Source: a virus. Taken from it: 64,000 bases of DNA. Of the stretch, positions 25,373-34,281 are shown piece by piece. The stretch is from the IMG/VR virus record IMGVR_UViG_3300009181_000048, positions 24,979 to 88,978 of that record. One strand, given 5' to 3'. Numbering within the stretch: position 1 is the stretch's first letter; each line of letters starts with the position of its first letter. The notes beneath the pieces are model-generated. The model saw only the letters and a list, made by a program, of their open reading frames with translations, searched no databases and was not told where the DNA came from. A program made the translations under genes and the position numbers.

Positions 25373-26050
25373 TTAGAAAAAATTAAATAAATCTATTTTT
25401 CCATCCTTTACAACAAGATAATTACAGGGAATTTCAGTCCAACTTCCACTATTATAGTAACCTGTGTGCGGTTTTGCGTCTGCATAATGCACATGACCAC
25501 AACAAACCATATCGCAGCCAATTTTTCTCATATAATCAGTTGATTTTTTCTCTATAATTTCTGCATTTCTTAAAAAAGTTTTGCTACTTTTCTTGGCAAG
25601 TTTAGCCAAATAAAAACTCTTATCTATTTTTTGAATAAACTTGTATATTTTATCTGCAAAATATACTAATATTGGTCTGTCTATTATAACGCTATCGAAT
25701 CTATCGCCGTGTAAAGCCAAAATTTTCTTGCCACCGCTCTCAAAAACATATTCCTCTAAAAAATCTATTCCTAATAGATGTGAAAGAACTTCAGCAGGAC
25801 CATCATGATTGCCCAAAATTAAAACAACCTTAATATGATCGGACATACTTCTTATGAGCGAAAGAACTTTCCAGTGATGTTTCTTTAAACGACGAAAATC
25901 CATATTATCAAAAAAATCACCGTTCAAAATAATACACTTTGTTGAGTTTTCTTTTTCAATTTTTTCTAAAAAAGTAGTTAGTAATTTTGCTTGACTAACA
26001 TCACTACCCAAATGAATATCGCTTATTATGATAGCATCAGCATTTTCCAT
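25373..26050 (-). CDS. Metallophosphoesterase, LpxH-like
   Basis: A 225-residue calcineurin-like phosphoesterase. Metal-site blocks are in order: ISDIHLGS (DxH, about residues 9-16), NGDFFDN (GDxxD, about 43-49), LGNHDG (GNHD, about 79-84), LHGDRFD (about 112-118) and CCGHVHYAD (GHxH, about 183-191). The length and insert resemble UDP-2,3-diacylglucosamine pyrophosphohydrolase (LpxH) of lipid A synthesis. A different nucleotide-sugar phosphoesterase is equally possible. It lies with CapK-like and fibre genes, suggesting a link with surface glycolipids (inference). Confidence 0.85.
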   Translation of the reverse strand: MENADAIIISDIHLGSDVSQAKLLTTFLEKIEKENSTKCIILNGDFFDNMDFRRLKKHHWKVLSLIRSMSDHIKVVLILGNHDGPAEVLSHLLGIDFLEEYVFESGGKKILALHGDRFDSVIIDRPILVYFADKIYKFIQKIDKSFYLAKLAKKSSKTFLRNAEIIEKKSTDYMRKIGCDMVCCGHVHYADAKPHTGYYNSGSWTEIPCNYLVVKDGKIDLFNFF

Positions 26051-26095
26051 GATATTATTTATTATAATGATTTAATTATTATAATGATATTCGTA

Positions 26096-26269
26096 TCAGT
26101 TTTTCTTCAAAGAAGCGTTCTTTTTCTTTTTTATAGATTTTTTCCCACAATTTAAATCAGAAAGTGCACCCCAAATTTGAAAATTAGCATTACTTCTATC
26201 TTTGCAACCTACTATGGCATCACCGCCTGCGTTCTCTTTAATTTTTAACCAATTATAAAATGTTTTCAT
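26096..26269 (-). CDS. 57-aa basic protein with targeting-like N-terminus
   Basis: ATG at 26269 opens MKTFYNWLKIKENAGGD, and the product ends in a Lys-rich tail (GKKSIKKKKNASLKKN). The first 12 residues are close to the T4 internal-protein targeting sequence MKTYQEFIAEA. The body GCKDRSNANFQIWGA may fold as a small domain. It is likely a DNA-binding internal head protein by analogy with T4 IPs. That is inference. Confidence 0.6.
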   Translation of the reverse strand: MKTFYNWLKIKENAGGDAIVGCKDRSNANFQIWGALSDLNCGKKSIKKKKNASLKKN

Positions 26270-26297
26270 GATATATTAATGCTGGAAGCGAAAGAAA

Positions 26298-26327
26298 AAA
26301 GCCCTTAATTCTTCAATTAAGGGCTTT
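26298..26327 (-). terminator. Intrinsic terminator, bidirectional stem
   Basis: AAAGCCCTTAATT-cttc-AATTAAGGGCTTT forms a 13-bp stem. On the minus strand it is followed by a T-rich tract and lies 25 bp after the stop of the decoration-like gene at 26353. A near-identical copy sits at 37561. Confidence 0.9.
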
Positions 26328-26352
26328 AAAAATGTTTAATTTTTTCTAATTA

Positions 26353-27060
26353 TTATGATACGGCTGCACTGAACGGAGTAACCTCGGTGGCAGTCTGAGT
26401 AAGAACAGCTTTTACATGGAATAATCCGGCGGCAATGTCGAGTATTTCAACATAATTTCCTCTTCTACCACCTTTGGTAGAGCCATCCATAGTAATCGTA
26501 TCATCGGTTCCACCTGCAATCCACATATCGATTGCTGTAGGCGTACCAGTCAGTGGTGTCTCGTCATCTGAACCAAAAGCAACTCCGGTCATTACGTCAG
26601 TAGCATTAGCGACCTGAACTACGTATGTACCAGGACTTACAACAAGAGTATCTACATAAAACTTATAATTATTACCAGATCCAGATGCGGCTGGAAGCGT
26701 TGCAACAACGCCTGCGGCTCTTGTTAAAACGAGCGGCACATTAGCATGTGTGGCGGCTGTAAGCGTCACAGTCGCTGTATTTAGAACCACAGGGGCTTTT
26801 GATAGAGCGGTATTTGCTATCTTCGCCTGCGTAACGGCTAAAGCATCTAATTTAGCAGTTGTAACGGCTAGAGCATCTAATTTAGCAGTTGTAACGGCTA
26901 GAGCGGCTAATTCGGCGGTTGAAATCGCTGAATCTGCGACGTCTACATTTACAACAGCATCTGTTGCCAAATTAACTGTTTTAACGACACCATTTAATAT
27001 TCTTGGTTTTAGTAGCTCGACAGAGCCAGGACCAGTACCTTCAGTTGTTTGTGTTGACAT
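26353..27060 (-). CDS. Capsid decoration/fibre-like protein A
   Basis: A 235-residue protein. The N-terminus MSTQTTEGTGPGSVELLKPR is followed by three TAKLDALAVT-type 10-residue repeats (about residues 45-75) typical of phage head or tail fibres. A beta domain (VPLVLTRAAGVVATLPAASG, then YKFYVDT) and the ending EVTPFSAAVS complete it. Domain and ends match the protein at 37615. Codon use is GC-rich, as in the MCP, suggesting high expression. It has a late-type promoter and its own terminator, so it is a single-gene unit. It is likely trimeric on the virion surface. Confidence 0.7.
   Translation of the reverse strand: MSTQTTEGTGPGSVELLKPRILNGVVKTVNLATDAVVNVDVADSAISTAELAALAVTTAKLDALAVTTAKLDALAVTQAKIANTALSKAPVVLNTATVTLTAATHANVPLVLTRAAGVVATLPAASGSGNNYKFYVDTLVVSPGTYVVQVANATDVMTGVAFGSDDETPLTGTPTAIDMWIAGGTDDTITMDGSTKGGRRGNYVEILDIAAGLFHVKAVLTQTATEVTPFSAAVS
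26831..26920 (-). repeat. 30-bp tandem repeat, three copies
   Basis: Three 30-bp units begin at 26831, 26861 and 26891 (plus strand gtaacggctaaagcatctaa and so on). Units 1 and 2 differ at one base. They encode T-A-K-L-D-A-L-A-V-T repeats in the decoration-like protein and are absent from its paralogue. Confidence 0.9.
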
Positions 27061-27087
27061 TTTAAAATCCTTTCAAAGAAATACCTA

Positions 27088-27105
27088 GTACATTATATAT
27101 TATTT
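27088..27105 (-). promoter_or_regulatory. Late-type AT promoter element
   Basis: On the minus strand this reads aaataatatataatgtac, 28 bp before the decoration-like gene A. The TATATAATGTA form recurs before the genes at 33558 and 58109. Confidence 0.55.
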
Positions 27106-27164
27106 TATAAATAAAATTTAAAATTTGTTATCAGAATTTCTTTGAATTTCGCAGAAATCTGTAG

Positions 27165-30100
27165 TTAAGGAATAGACCAAGTATTGTTTTGAACATTAAA
27201 AGTTCCTTCTTGAACATAATATCCTGCTGGAGGCGTGTTGGATGCAGTTGCATAGTTAAAATAACCTCTATTATATCTCATTTCGTCTCCACCAACTCCG
27301 TTTTTGTAATAAGCTGCTTTATACCATTCATTTTCTGTAGGAATCCAGCAATCGCTCATAACTTCAATAGACATTTCTCCATAATACGAAGTATTTGGGA
27401 AAATATACGAACCAGTTTCTGTGTCAGCATGAAAAGTTATACTAACTGTTCCGCTTGCAGTAGCAGGTGCCGACATAATAATTGTTGCATCCTCATAATC
27501 TGGTATGTCTATAACAGAGGCACCGGTATCTATTCCCGTTCCAGTCATTAGCATTCCAATACAAACATCAAGAACACCAGGATCTGTATCCGCTGTAAAA
27601 ATTACAGAGCTGCTCCCGTTTGTTGTGGTGCCTGTCAGAACTATCGTGTAAACGGCGGGAGTTTGTGCACCATTGTGAATCCAATTGCAGTACCGTGCTG
27701 CTGCATGCCATTTCGTTGCTATCGGTTTTTTGTGCATTCCGCTTCTAATTTGCAAAATATCCAGTGTAGAATCAAAATATATTCCTAACCATTGACCGGA
27801 TAAGTTTGGATTTGCACCTTCTTGATCTTGAATAAGATCTAGGTCTACTATGCGTTGCATGCTGCCGTCTATTACATTAGCCTGTAAAAAAAGCATATAT
27901 TGTTCTACAGTTATATTCAAAGCACTAATATAAAAATCATAATGTACATTACCACAATTCTTTTTAAGTGCTTTTGTGGATAACAAGCCATCTCCGAACC
28001 TGCTTTCCACCACATCAGCATTGTTACCTGCTTCATCAATGTCAATTAGATTTACTAATTTAAGCGATGCGTTTCCATCATAAAAATCTTTGTGAAAACT
28101 TGCAATTCTAAATGTTGAAAGGTTTTCTATATCCCATGATATTTCATGTTTATTGGTAGATCGAAAAACTTTAGTTCTTTTATCTGGTCTGTTGTCTTCA
28201 ATTTCATATAAAGATCGTTTATTAGGAAATAAAGTTCTTCCTCCTGTGAGACCTACTCCTCTTACAATGTATTCTGCATCTTGTTCTAACTGTTCTGGAG
28301 CATCGAAAGAATCTTCTACGTAAACAGCACTGCTAGATATACGAACATCATCAATATATCCATTAAAAACTTCGGCTAAATTGTGTCGACCGGCACCAAT
28401 AGTAAGGTCGTGTGTGGCTGGAGAATCTGGATCCGTTATTACCGTGTTGTTGAAGAATTCGTATACATTTACACCATTCGCATATATGCGGTAATTGTTA
28501 GTATTTTCATCTACAAGCCAAGCATTATTTCTTACTAATGCAAGGTGCGTCCATGATCCAACGGGAGCATGAACCTCAGCGTTCCAATCATAATGCAGAA
28601 CGCTTGTTCCTGTTATTTCTGCATAACCAGACGTACTACAACCATCACTATCGTTGAAGTGTGCGGATTGTGCAACTGTAAAAGCCGTATCCGTAACAGT
28701 AAGTATTGTATAGGTTATTGTAACATCGTGTAGACAAGCGGTACACTGTGCATATTTAAGCCTTGTTATTGTAACGCTACCACCAACTGAAAATCCGTGG
28801 GAGCGTTCAGCGATAGGATCAGCAAAGCCTCCAATTTCACTTGTATCTCCTACATACGTGATTGTAATCGTAGCACCACTTCTATTATAAGATCCCGTAA
28901 ATGATTTATTCCCACTGATATATAAAGAATCTGAATTGCTCCCGTGTCTCCAAAGGATACCATCGTTATACTCTCCTACACTGAACAAGCCTCCTACTAA
29001 AGTTTGAGATGTTGGGTAAACCCATGCTTCTAAAGTAAAGTCTCCTATTCCAAAATCAAAAACTTCGTTTGCCGCGATATACGCAAAATTGCCAGAACAA
29101 GCCATAGCAGATGCACCAAATTTCTTTTCAGCACTAGTTGTAATACTTATTGGACTGCCAATTGATCCGTTGTATCCCAATACTTCCAAACCAAAATAAC
29201 TGTTATCCGTTAATTCGTCCTCGAAATTTAGAATTAATATGGCATTTACACCTTCCCATGTGCTTGTAAGTTCTCTACCGTTTCCACCTTGATCGAATGT
29301 GCCATAAGCACTCGTGCTTTTTATTGTGCCAACATCCAGTATAACACCTCCAGAGCTATGGCTATAGCCGCTGCCGCCGTTTGTAACAGTTACAGCGGTT
29401 ATAACGCCGTTGCTTGTGTTTATTATACCCGTAGCACCTGAACCATTTGAAGCTGTGAAAATAATTTTTGATCCATTTCCATACCCTGTGCCTCCTTTAG
29501 GATCATATTTCCCGAACCCTACAACATTAACGCCGCTGATGGATGTACTAGGTTCTGGGCTTACAACTACAAAGAATTCTGCTCCTACACCGTCAACCAC
29601 AGATGCTGTAATGTACCCAGAAACTTCAGGATCGTTAGTAGAGATGTAGCCACTGCCGCCATTTGTAATATTTACGCTAGTAACAATACCAGAAGAAGTA
29701 ACAATTGTTGCTGTGGCTCCAGAACCATTTGAAGTTGTAAAAGAAATGTTTGATCCACTTCCATAATCTGCACCTCCTCTGATAATGCCTACGCCTGTTA
29801 TCGCACCAGAAGATACTGTTATATTTCCAAACACAACTCCAGAACCGCTTTTAACATAAGCTTGAACAGGATCTTCGGGTTGAGTATTATTTTCTGTTGA
29901 ATCTCCATGCGTAAATTGATCTTCTTTAACATCAACATTAAAATGAAAGGTAGAGCAGTTGTCAGCACACCTTGGATCTGCTTGTGTTTCTATCATGAGT
30001 CGAATAGTTTTTGTTTCAAAAGGTAGAGCTATTACATACCCTTCTTCTTCTTGCGATCCAGTCCAAACCTGAAAATCATCAGCCCATATATGAAATACAT

Positions 30101-32234
30101 TCGGGTTCTCAATTTGACCACCGCATGTGAATGTCAAGGACTTTATTCCAATAGGGCGTATAAAATTGTGAGTAAACCAAGAGCCATCTGGTTCTGCTGT
30201 AACCTGACACTTACAATTTTCAACAGGAGTTGTTGGAGGGGCTCCAGGATCTGTGCCGCATGTATAGGTGTGGGTTCCTATGGATGGTTCGTAACTATCA
30301 ACGATGCAAACTTCTGGGGCACAACAATTCGGACACGTCCTTTGTAACGGAAATTGTTTCGGTAGATAGTTGGCTTGATTAGAATCGCTTCCAATCGTTG
30401 TGCCTGGAGGTGTTTCACTCTGTGTGGCGAAAGACCAGTATCCGCCGACGCCAGATCCACAGCGATTTGGTGAGTAGTACCCAGCTTTGTACCACTCGTC
30501 TATAGTTGGCATCCGATACGTAGGAGCTAAACCCGTATTTGGGTTTATGTCGTTGACGGTATATATTAAGTTTGATACACTTAGTAGTGTAGGTTGACCG
30601 TATTGGTCCAATGCACTCTCATCAAAATTGTATGCACCGTTTTCTGTTGTCGTTCCGTCTTGTGCTCCGCTCGGTTTGCCATTACTCATCCAATTGCAAA
30701 ATCTCGCACATGAATCAAAGCTAACAAACTCGACCGGATGGTTACCAGCACTGTTCAAAACGGCATATACGTAGCCGCCGTTTGTACCAGAACGGCTGAT
30801 TGATGGTATATAAGATGTTTGATAGACTGTTGTGTTCATTAGGGTACTGTAGAGACCACCAACGGGATCAGTGGCAGCTACCGCATTTAAGAACTCCGTG
30901 TACTGATCGACCGTCACTGCGTACTTGCCGATCTGGTATTCGTATGACACGGAACCCGCATCTCGTGCCGGGTTCCCGCAAACCGAAGAAGAGTCGTACG
31001 CCGCACCGAGGATGGCGGCATCCCGCCGTGCCTGCAAAGCCTGCGAGGGTGACAAGCTGTTACCACAAGGGACCAGTAAGCCACTTTCTTTGGCGGCGTT
31101 TCCAGGATTGCCAACCGGCACCATGTCAGGGAGTTCTTCCATTGATGAACTTGCGAGGCGAAAACCGATGTAGTAACCCCCGTAACGAGGGTCCTGCTCC
31201 TCGACCATGGGTCTGCTGTAACTCCAGAGGGAGGAATATATGCTGATATTAACAGTGCTTCCCGTGAAACCAGTAGCTACACCATTAAGTTTAATTTCGA
31301 TAACCTCTCCGGTCCACTCATTTACATTGCCAAACTGATCAAATGTGCCGTAGAAGCTCTCGCTGCCAGTAAATGAGCCTACGTCAGTTACGTGCCCGAT
31401 CCAGTTTTCACTAGTCCAGATGTCTTCTTCTGATACTACTGGTTGGTCATTAACTAGCGTAACAGGCGATGTATCAGGTACAAGAGCGTCAAGTTCTGCT
31501 CCACTACCTTTGTCTCCTCCGTCCCCTCCAGACAACGGAGTTATTTCAGGTGCTCCAGTTGCTCCAACTTTAACGTTCAAAACAGTCCAAGAAATGTCTC
31601 TGAATGTTCCTTGTCCTGGCAAGTCATTATTATCAAGAATATAAGATACGGTTGTGTGGTTTGTTTGTACTAAGTATCCAGGAACGAGTGTTGCTGTACC
31701 TTGCCAAGATTTGTCGCCAAATTTTTGATCTATTATGGCTAATTCTCCAATATCTGAAAGATTAAATGAGAATTTGTCAGGACGATAACTAGCGTCTTTC
31801 CTTGTCCATACTCTATTTCCATTTGCTCGTATAAGATTTCCTTTAACATCATATGAGGGTCCATTCATGTCTGCTGCTGTACATTCCCAGTAAACAGTCA
31901 TGCCTGTAATGTTTACTCTAATTTTATCGATTCTTCTTTTGTCTCCGATTTTAAAGTGTGCATCAAGCAGTCCTTGTGCATACATAAGCGGTCCTTTTCC
32001 GTCTATTGTGTATTCAGCAGGACTAAGATCTGATGGAACTCTATCTTCTGGATCGGTGCTAGCATTTTCAAAATAGAAAGTTTTTATTCCAGTTTCAGGC
32101 ATGTCATTGTCTGTTGTGAAACTGTTACAGCTTTCAATTGACAGTATGTGTGTGTCTGCTGGTACATTTTCTCCTGTAACCTTAAGACCAACACGCAAGA
32201 ATGCTGTCGGGCACGATCCGGCTATTTTTGTCAT
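27165..32234 (-). CDS. Giant tail fibre/adhesin with FGE-like and LamG-like domains
   Basis: A 1689-residue protein. From the N-terminus: beta-rich attachment region (1-330); a fragment like the end of a formylglycine-generating-enzyme/sulfatase-modifying (FGE) fold, YYIGFRLASS near 350; an FGE-like domain 430-635 (YQIGKYAVTVDQYTEFLNA to PTIDEWYKAGYY); a Cys-rich region; Gly-rich repeats with SNGSGATA and TNGGSGY (820-970); a LamG-like domain 1060-1305 (DFTLEAWVYPTS, GYIDDVRIS); and a C-terminal FGE-like domain 1430-1689 (ITVEQYMLFLQA, PTENEWYKAAYYKNG). FGE folds are C-type-lectin-like binding modules in phage fibres. It is probably the main host-recognition protein. The DNA near 30.9-31.2 kb is unusually GC-rich. 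Confidence 0.8.
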   Translation of the reverse strand: MTKIAGSCPTAFLRVGLKVTGENVPADTHILSIESCNSFTTDNDMPETGIKTFYFENASTDPEDRVPSDLSPAEYTIDGKGPLMYAQGLLDAHFKIGDKRRIDKIRVNITGMTVYWECTAADMNGPSYDVKGNLIRANGNRVWTRKDASYRPDKFSFNLSDIGELAIIDQKFGDKSWQGTATLVPGYLVQTNHTTVSYILDNNDLPGQGTFRDISWTVLNVKVGATGAPEITPLSGGDGGDKGSGAELDALVPDTSPVTLVNDQPVVSEEDIWTSENWIGHVTDVGSFTGSESFYGTFDQFGNVNEWTGEVIEIKLNGVATGFTGSTVNISIYSSLWSYSRPMVEEQDPRYGGYYIGFRLASSSMEELPDMVPVGNPGNAAKESGLLVPCGNSLSPSQALQARRDAAILGAAYDSSSVCGNPARDAGSVSYEYQIGKYAVTVDQYTEFLNAVAATDPVGGLYSTLMNTTVYQTSYIPSISRSGTNGGYVYAVLNSAGNHPVEFVSFDSCARFCNWMSNGKPSGAQDGTTTENGAYNFDESALDQYGQPTLLSVSNLIYTVNDINPNTGLAPTYRMPTIDEWYKAGYYSPNRCGSGVGGYWSFATQSETPPGTTIGSDSNQANYLPKQFPLQRTCPNCCAPEVCIVDSYEPSIGTHTYTCGTDPGAPPTTPVENCKCQVTAEPDGSWFTHNFIRPIGIKSLTFTCGGQIENPNVFHIWADDFQVWTGSQEEEGYVIALPFETKTIRLMIETQADPRCADNCSTFHFNVDVKEDQFTHGDSTENNTQPEDPVQAYVKSGSGVVFGNITVSSGAITGVGIIRGGADYGSGSNISFTTSNGSGATATIVTSSGIVTSVNITNGGSGYISTNDPEVSGYITASVVDGVGAEFFVVVSPEPSTSISGVNVVGFGKYDPKGGTGYGNGSKIIFTASNGSGATGIINTSNGVITAVTVTNGGSGYSHSSGGVILDVGTIKSTSAYGTFDQGGNGRELTSTWEGVNAILILNFEDELTDNSYFGLEVLGYNGSIGSPISITTSAEKKFGASAMACSGNFAYIAANEVFDFGIGDFTLEAWVYPTSQTLVGGLFSVGEYNDGILWRHGSNSDSLYISGNKSFTGSYNRSGATITITYVGDTSEIGGFADPIAERSHGFSVGGSVTITRLKYAQCTACLHDVTITYTILTVTDTAFTVAQSAHFNDSDGCSTSGYAEITGTSVLHYDWNAEVHAPVGSWTHLALVRNNAWLVDENTNNYRIYANGVNVYEFFNNTVITDPDSPATHDLTIGAGRHNLAEVFNGYIDDVRISSSAVYVEDSFDAPEQLEQDAEYIVRGVGLTGGRTLFPNKRSLYEIEDNRPDKRTKVFRSTNKHEISWDIENLSTFRIASFHKDFYDGNASLKLVNLIDIDEAGNNADVVESRFGDGLLSTKALKKNCGNVHYDFYISALNITVEQYMLFLQANVIDGSMQRIVDLDLIQDQEGANPNLSGQWLGIYFDSTLDILQIRSGMHKKPIATKWHAAARYCNWIHNGAQTPAVYTIVLTGTTTNGSSSVIFTADTDPGVLDVCIGMLMTGTGIDTGASVIDIPDYEDATIIMSAPATASGTVSITFHADTETGSYIFPNTSYYGEMSIEVMSDCWIPTENEWYKAAYYKNGVGGDEMRYNRGYFNYATASNTPPAGYYVQEGTFNVQNNTWSIP

Positions 32235-32250
32235 TTAATTTCTTTCTATG

Positions 32251-33558
32251 TTAGTTTTTATAGACGCCTCCGCGTCCCTTACGTGCAGGAGGAGCACATC
32301 CTACACATCCACGACGTCTTGGCGGACGAGCACCATCGCATCTACGGCAGCAACATGGTGGTTTGTAGCCGTTTGCTGCTGGATATGGGGGCGGAGGAGC
32401 ACCATTGTTCGTTGCTCTGGAGAAAAACAAACGTCCTACAAGACCCCTACGCTGGCCACGTGGTCTGCAAGTGCTTGGAATGCACTTCGGTTCGGCCTGC
32501 GGCGGGCAAAGATAGCATCGTTCTGGTACTTCTTTAGGAGGCAGGTCTGGTACTGTACCTGATGGCGGTGTTGGTGGTAATGGGCTTTGTCTCGGCAGCG
32601 GAGTTATTGTTATAACTGGTGAGTCATGAGTTGTGTTTACAATAATAGGCGTGCGTGTAGTTGGAGTGATAGGATCAGGATAATCAGGTCCAACAGTCAT
32701 TGTCGTTGTTGCTCTCTTGTTATAAGTCTGCTCACCAAATCCAAACTTGTGGTAGCAATTCGCTTCCATGGTATCGGTTGCAGGATCAAAACACCCATCA
32801 AACATTAATCTTGTTGGTTGGTATTCGTCGTCAACGTCAGGTGAGTTCGGGGAGTTATCTAAAATTCGTAAAACAGAGTCGACAGTAAGATCATCAGAGA
32901 ATTCTGTCAGCATTTGGCTTACATTAGGAGCATGCTTATTGCAGTTGTATTCTCCATCTGGTCCTGTATAAACATCCGGAAAACCAGGCGGAGTGTTGCT
33001 GCTGTACACGCACGGTTGTCCATATCCTGGTCTGTACCATCCCTCACAACCTCCAGGACAGAATGGTTTTGGGTTTGGTGGTTTTGGTGGTATTGGTATT
33101 GGTGTCATTGGGAGCCATGTTATTACTGGTACATGCTCAGGAGGGCTGGCACATGCACGAGATGAATCGCCTTCGTCGTATCCGTCGCAATTAATAAACC
33201 AAGTAACAAAGAATGAATTTGTTGGCGATACTGTGTCTCGATTATCATTTGACTGCATTGCATGGATTTCTTCTGCTGTTGCAAATGTAATTTTTTGAAA
33301 AACTTGTGCCGAACTGCAGTCATCTGTAAGCATTTCTTCTGAGTCTGCTATTTGCCCACAAGGTCTTAATGGATGTGATGGAGGCGGGCTAACTTCCTCT
33401 TCCAAAGGCAAAGGCGTAGTTTCTTCAAGAGATTTAACGTATTCGGAAATTATATCTTCTGCATAAGACTTTTTCTGATTCCATAATACTTTGTGTTCAA
33501 ATTGAATTTCACTCATATATGGATTTGGCAAGGAAACAGTCCATAAGTGGAATGCAAT
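32251..33558 (-). CDS. Pro/Cys-rich virion protein, possible ATT start
   Basis: Coding is clear from residue SEIQFEHKVLWNQ onward. ATT at 33558 has AAAGG 6 nt upstream, whereas ATG 33516 and TTG 33531 have no Shine-Dalgarno; from ATT the product has 435 residues beginning AFHLWTVSLPNPYMSEIQ after Met. The middle is Pro-rich (PIPIPPKPPNPKPFCPGG). The C-terminus is dominated by Cys, Arg and Pro (KPPCCCRRCDGARPPRRRG). It precedes the giant fibre gene by 16 bp under one late-type promoter, so it is probably a fibre partner or linker. No family is recognised. Confidence 0.65.
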   Translation of the reverse strand: MAFHLWTVSLPNPYMSEIQFEHKVLWNQKKSYAEDIISEYVKSLEETTPLPLEEEVSPPPSHPLRPCGQIADSEEMLTDDCSSAQVFQKITFATAEEIHAMQSNDNRDTVSPTNSFFVTWFINCDGYDEGDSSRACASPPEHVPVITWLPMTPIPIPPKPPNPKPFCPGGCEGWYRPGYGQPCVYSSNTPPGFPDVYTGPDGEYNCNKHAPNVSQMLTEFSDDLTVDSVLRILDNSPNSPDVDDEYQPTRLMFDGCFDPATDTMEANCYHKFGFGEQTYNKRATTTMTVGPDYPDPITPTTRTPIIVNTTHDSPVITITPLPRQSPLPPTPPSGTVPDLPPKEVPERCYLCPPQAEPKCIPSTCRPRGQRRGLVGRLFFSRATNNGAPPPPYPAANGYKPPCCCRRCDGARPPRRRGCVGCAPPARKGRGGVYKN

Positions 33559-33600
33559 GAATTGCCTTTAGCTCCTAAGCATTTTTATTAAAAGTTTATT

Positions 33601-33616
33601 TACATTATATATATTG
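33601..33616 (-). promoter_or_regulatory. Late-type AT promoter element for fibre operon
   Basis: On the minus strand this reads caatatatataatgta, 43 bp before the ATT start of the Pro/Cys-rich gene. The same string occurs before the gene at 58109. Confidence 0.6.
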
Positions 33617-33630
33617 TTTTTTTTAAATTT

Positions 33631-33646
33631 TATTATATATAGATTG
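33631..33646 (+). promoter_or_regulatory. Late-type AT promoter element, divergent
   Basis: tattatatatagattg faces the internal-head-protein operon (33676-37551) and is divergent from the fibre promoter 15 bp away. Confidence 0.35.
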
Positions 33647-33675
33647 TCAGTATAATCTACAATTTAAGGGTTTTT

Positions 33676-33717
33676 ATGCAATTTAATCAATGGTTAGAAT
33701 GTAATAATACCAGATAG
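33676..33717 (+). CDS. 13-codon ORF repeating the targeting-like motif
   Basis: ATG 33676 reads MQFNQWLECNNTR and then stops. It matches the start of the next gene (MNFKQWLVSCKS) in six of the first nine residues. It may be a decayed duplicate of an internal-protein gene or a small leader ORF. Translation is unproven; AAGGG lies a few bases upstream. Confidence 0.35.
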   Translation: MQFNQWLECNNTR

Positions 33718-33765
33718 CTACGAAGCAATTTTTAGAAAAATTATACTTACAGTACTAGGAATAAT

Positions 33766-34281
33766 ATGAATTTTAAACAGTGGTTAGTTAGTTGCAAGTC
33801 ACCAAGTATTTTTGAAAACTCTAAAGGCTTAGACTTCTTGCGGGCTGACAGCTCTGAACGTGCTAGATTCCAGTCCCTAAGTCAGCAAATAGATCAAGCA
33901 TATGCGATAAAAGATTATAAAAAAGCAGAAGAACTAGAAGTTGAATTAGAAGACCTGTCTAATAATTTGGAAGATAAACTAAGTGATATTGGTCAAGAAG
34001 GTGGAGAGGAAGATGATGTTGATCAAGATTGGAGTGTTCAAGATGACTTTGCAAATATATATGCTAGATATTTAAGCAATAAGATAAGCGATGCTGATAT
34101 TTTCCCTATTCTTAAAGATGCTATACTTGCACCTAATATTAATTTATCTTTTCCAAATATGAAGCTAATAAATAGTCTTGACAAAGAGTCTTTACTTGCG
34201 ATGGCAAAAGATGCTTATTTACATAAGAAAAATATGCATGCTTCTTTAAAAGGAGCCGGTAGTTTGTGGGGTAAAAAGTAA
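33766..34281 (+). CDS. Putative internal head protein
   Basis: A 171-residue protein. The N-terminus MNFKQWLVSCKSPS carries the F-x-x-W-L motif. It is followed by a helical, acidic coiled-coil region (LSQQIDQAYAIKDYKKAEEL) and a helical C-terminal part ending GSLWGKK. Its TAA overlaps the next ATG (TAATG), so it is coupled to the ADP-ribosyltransferase-like gene. By analogy with T4 IPs and Alt, which share a targeting sequence and are injected together, I infer a packaged protein. Confidence 0.6.
   Translation: MNFKQWLVSCKSPSIFENSKGLDFLRADSSERARFQSLSQQIDQAYAIKDYKKAEELEVELEDLSNNLEDKLSDIGQEGGEEDDVDQDWSVQDDFANIYARYLSNKISDADIFPILKDAILAPNINLSFPNMKLINSLDKESLLAMAKDAYLHKKNMHASLKGAGSLWGKK

Noticed and set aside
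30800-31246. Long plus-strand frames in the GC-rich patch of the fibre gene
   Set aside because: High GC lengthens random frames; the minus frame encodes a recognisable FGE-like domain throughout.
27165-32234. Diversity-generating retroelement target
   Set aside because: The FGE fold is typical of such targets, but no reverse transcriptase, template repeat or adenine-biased repeat pair is visible in this window.
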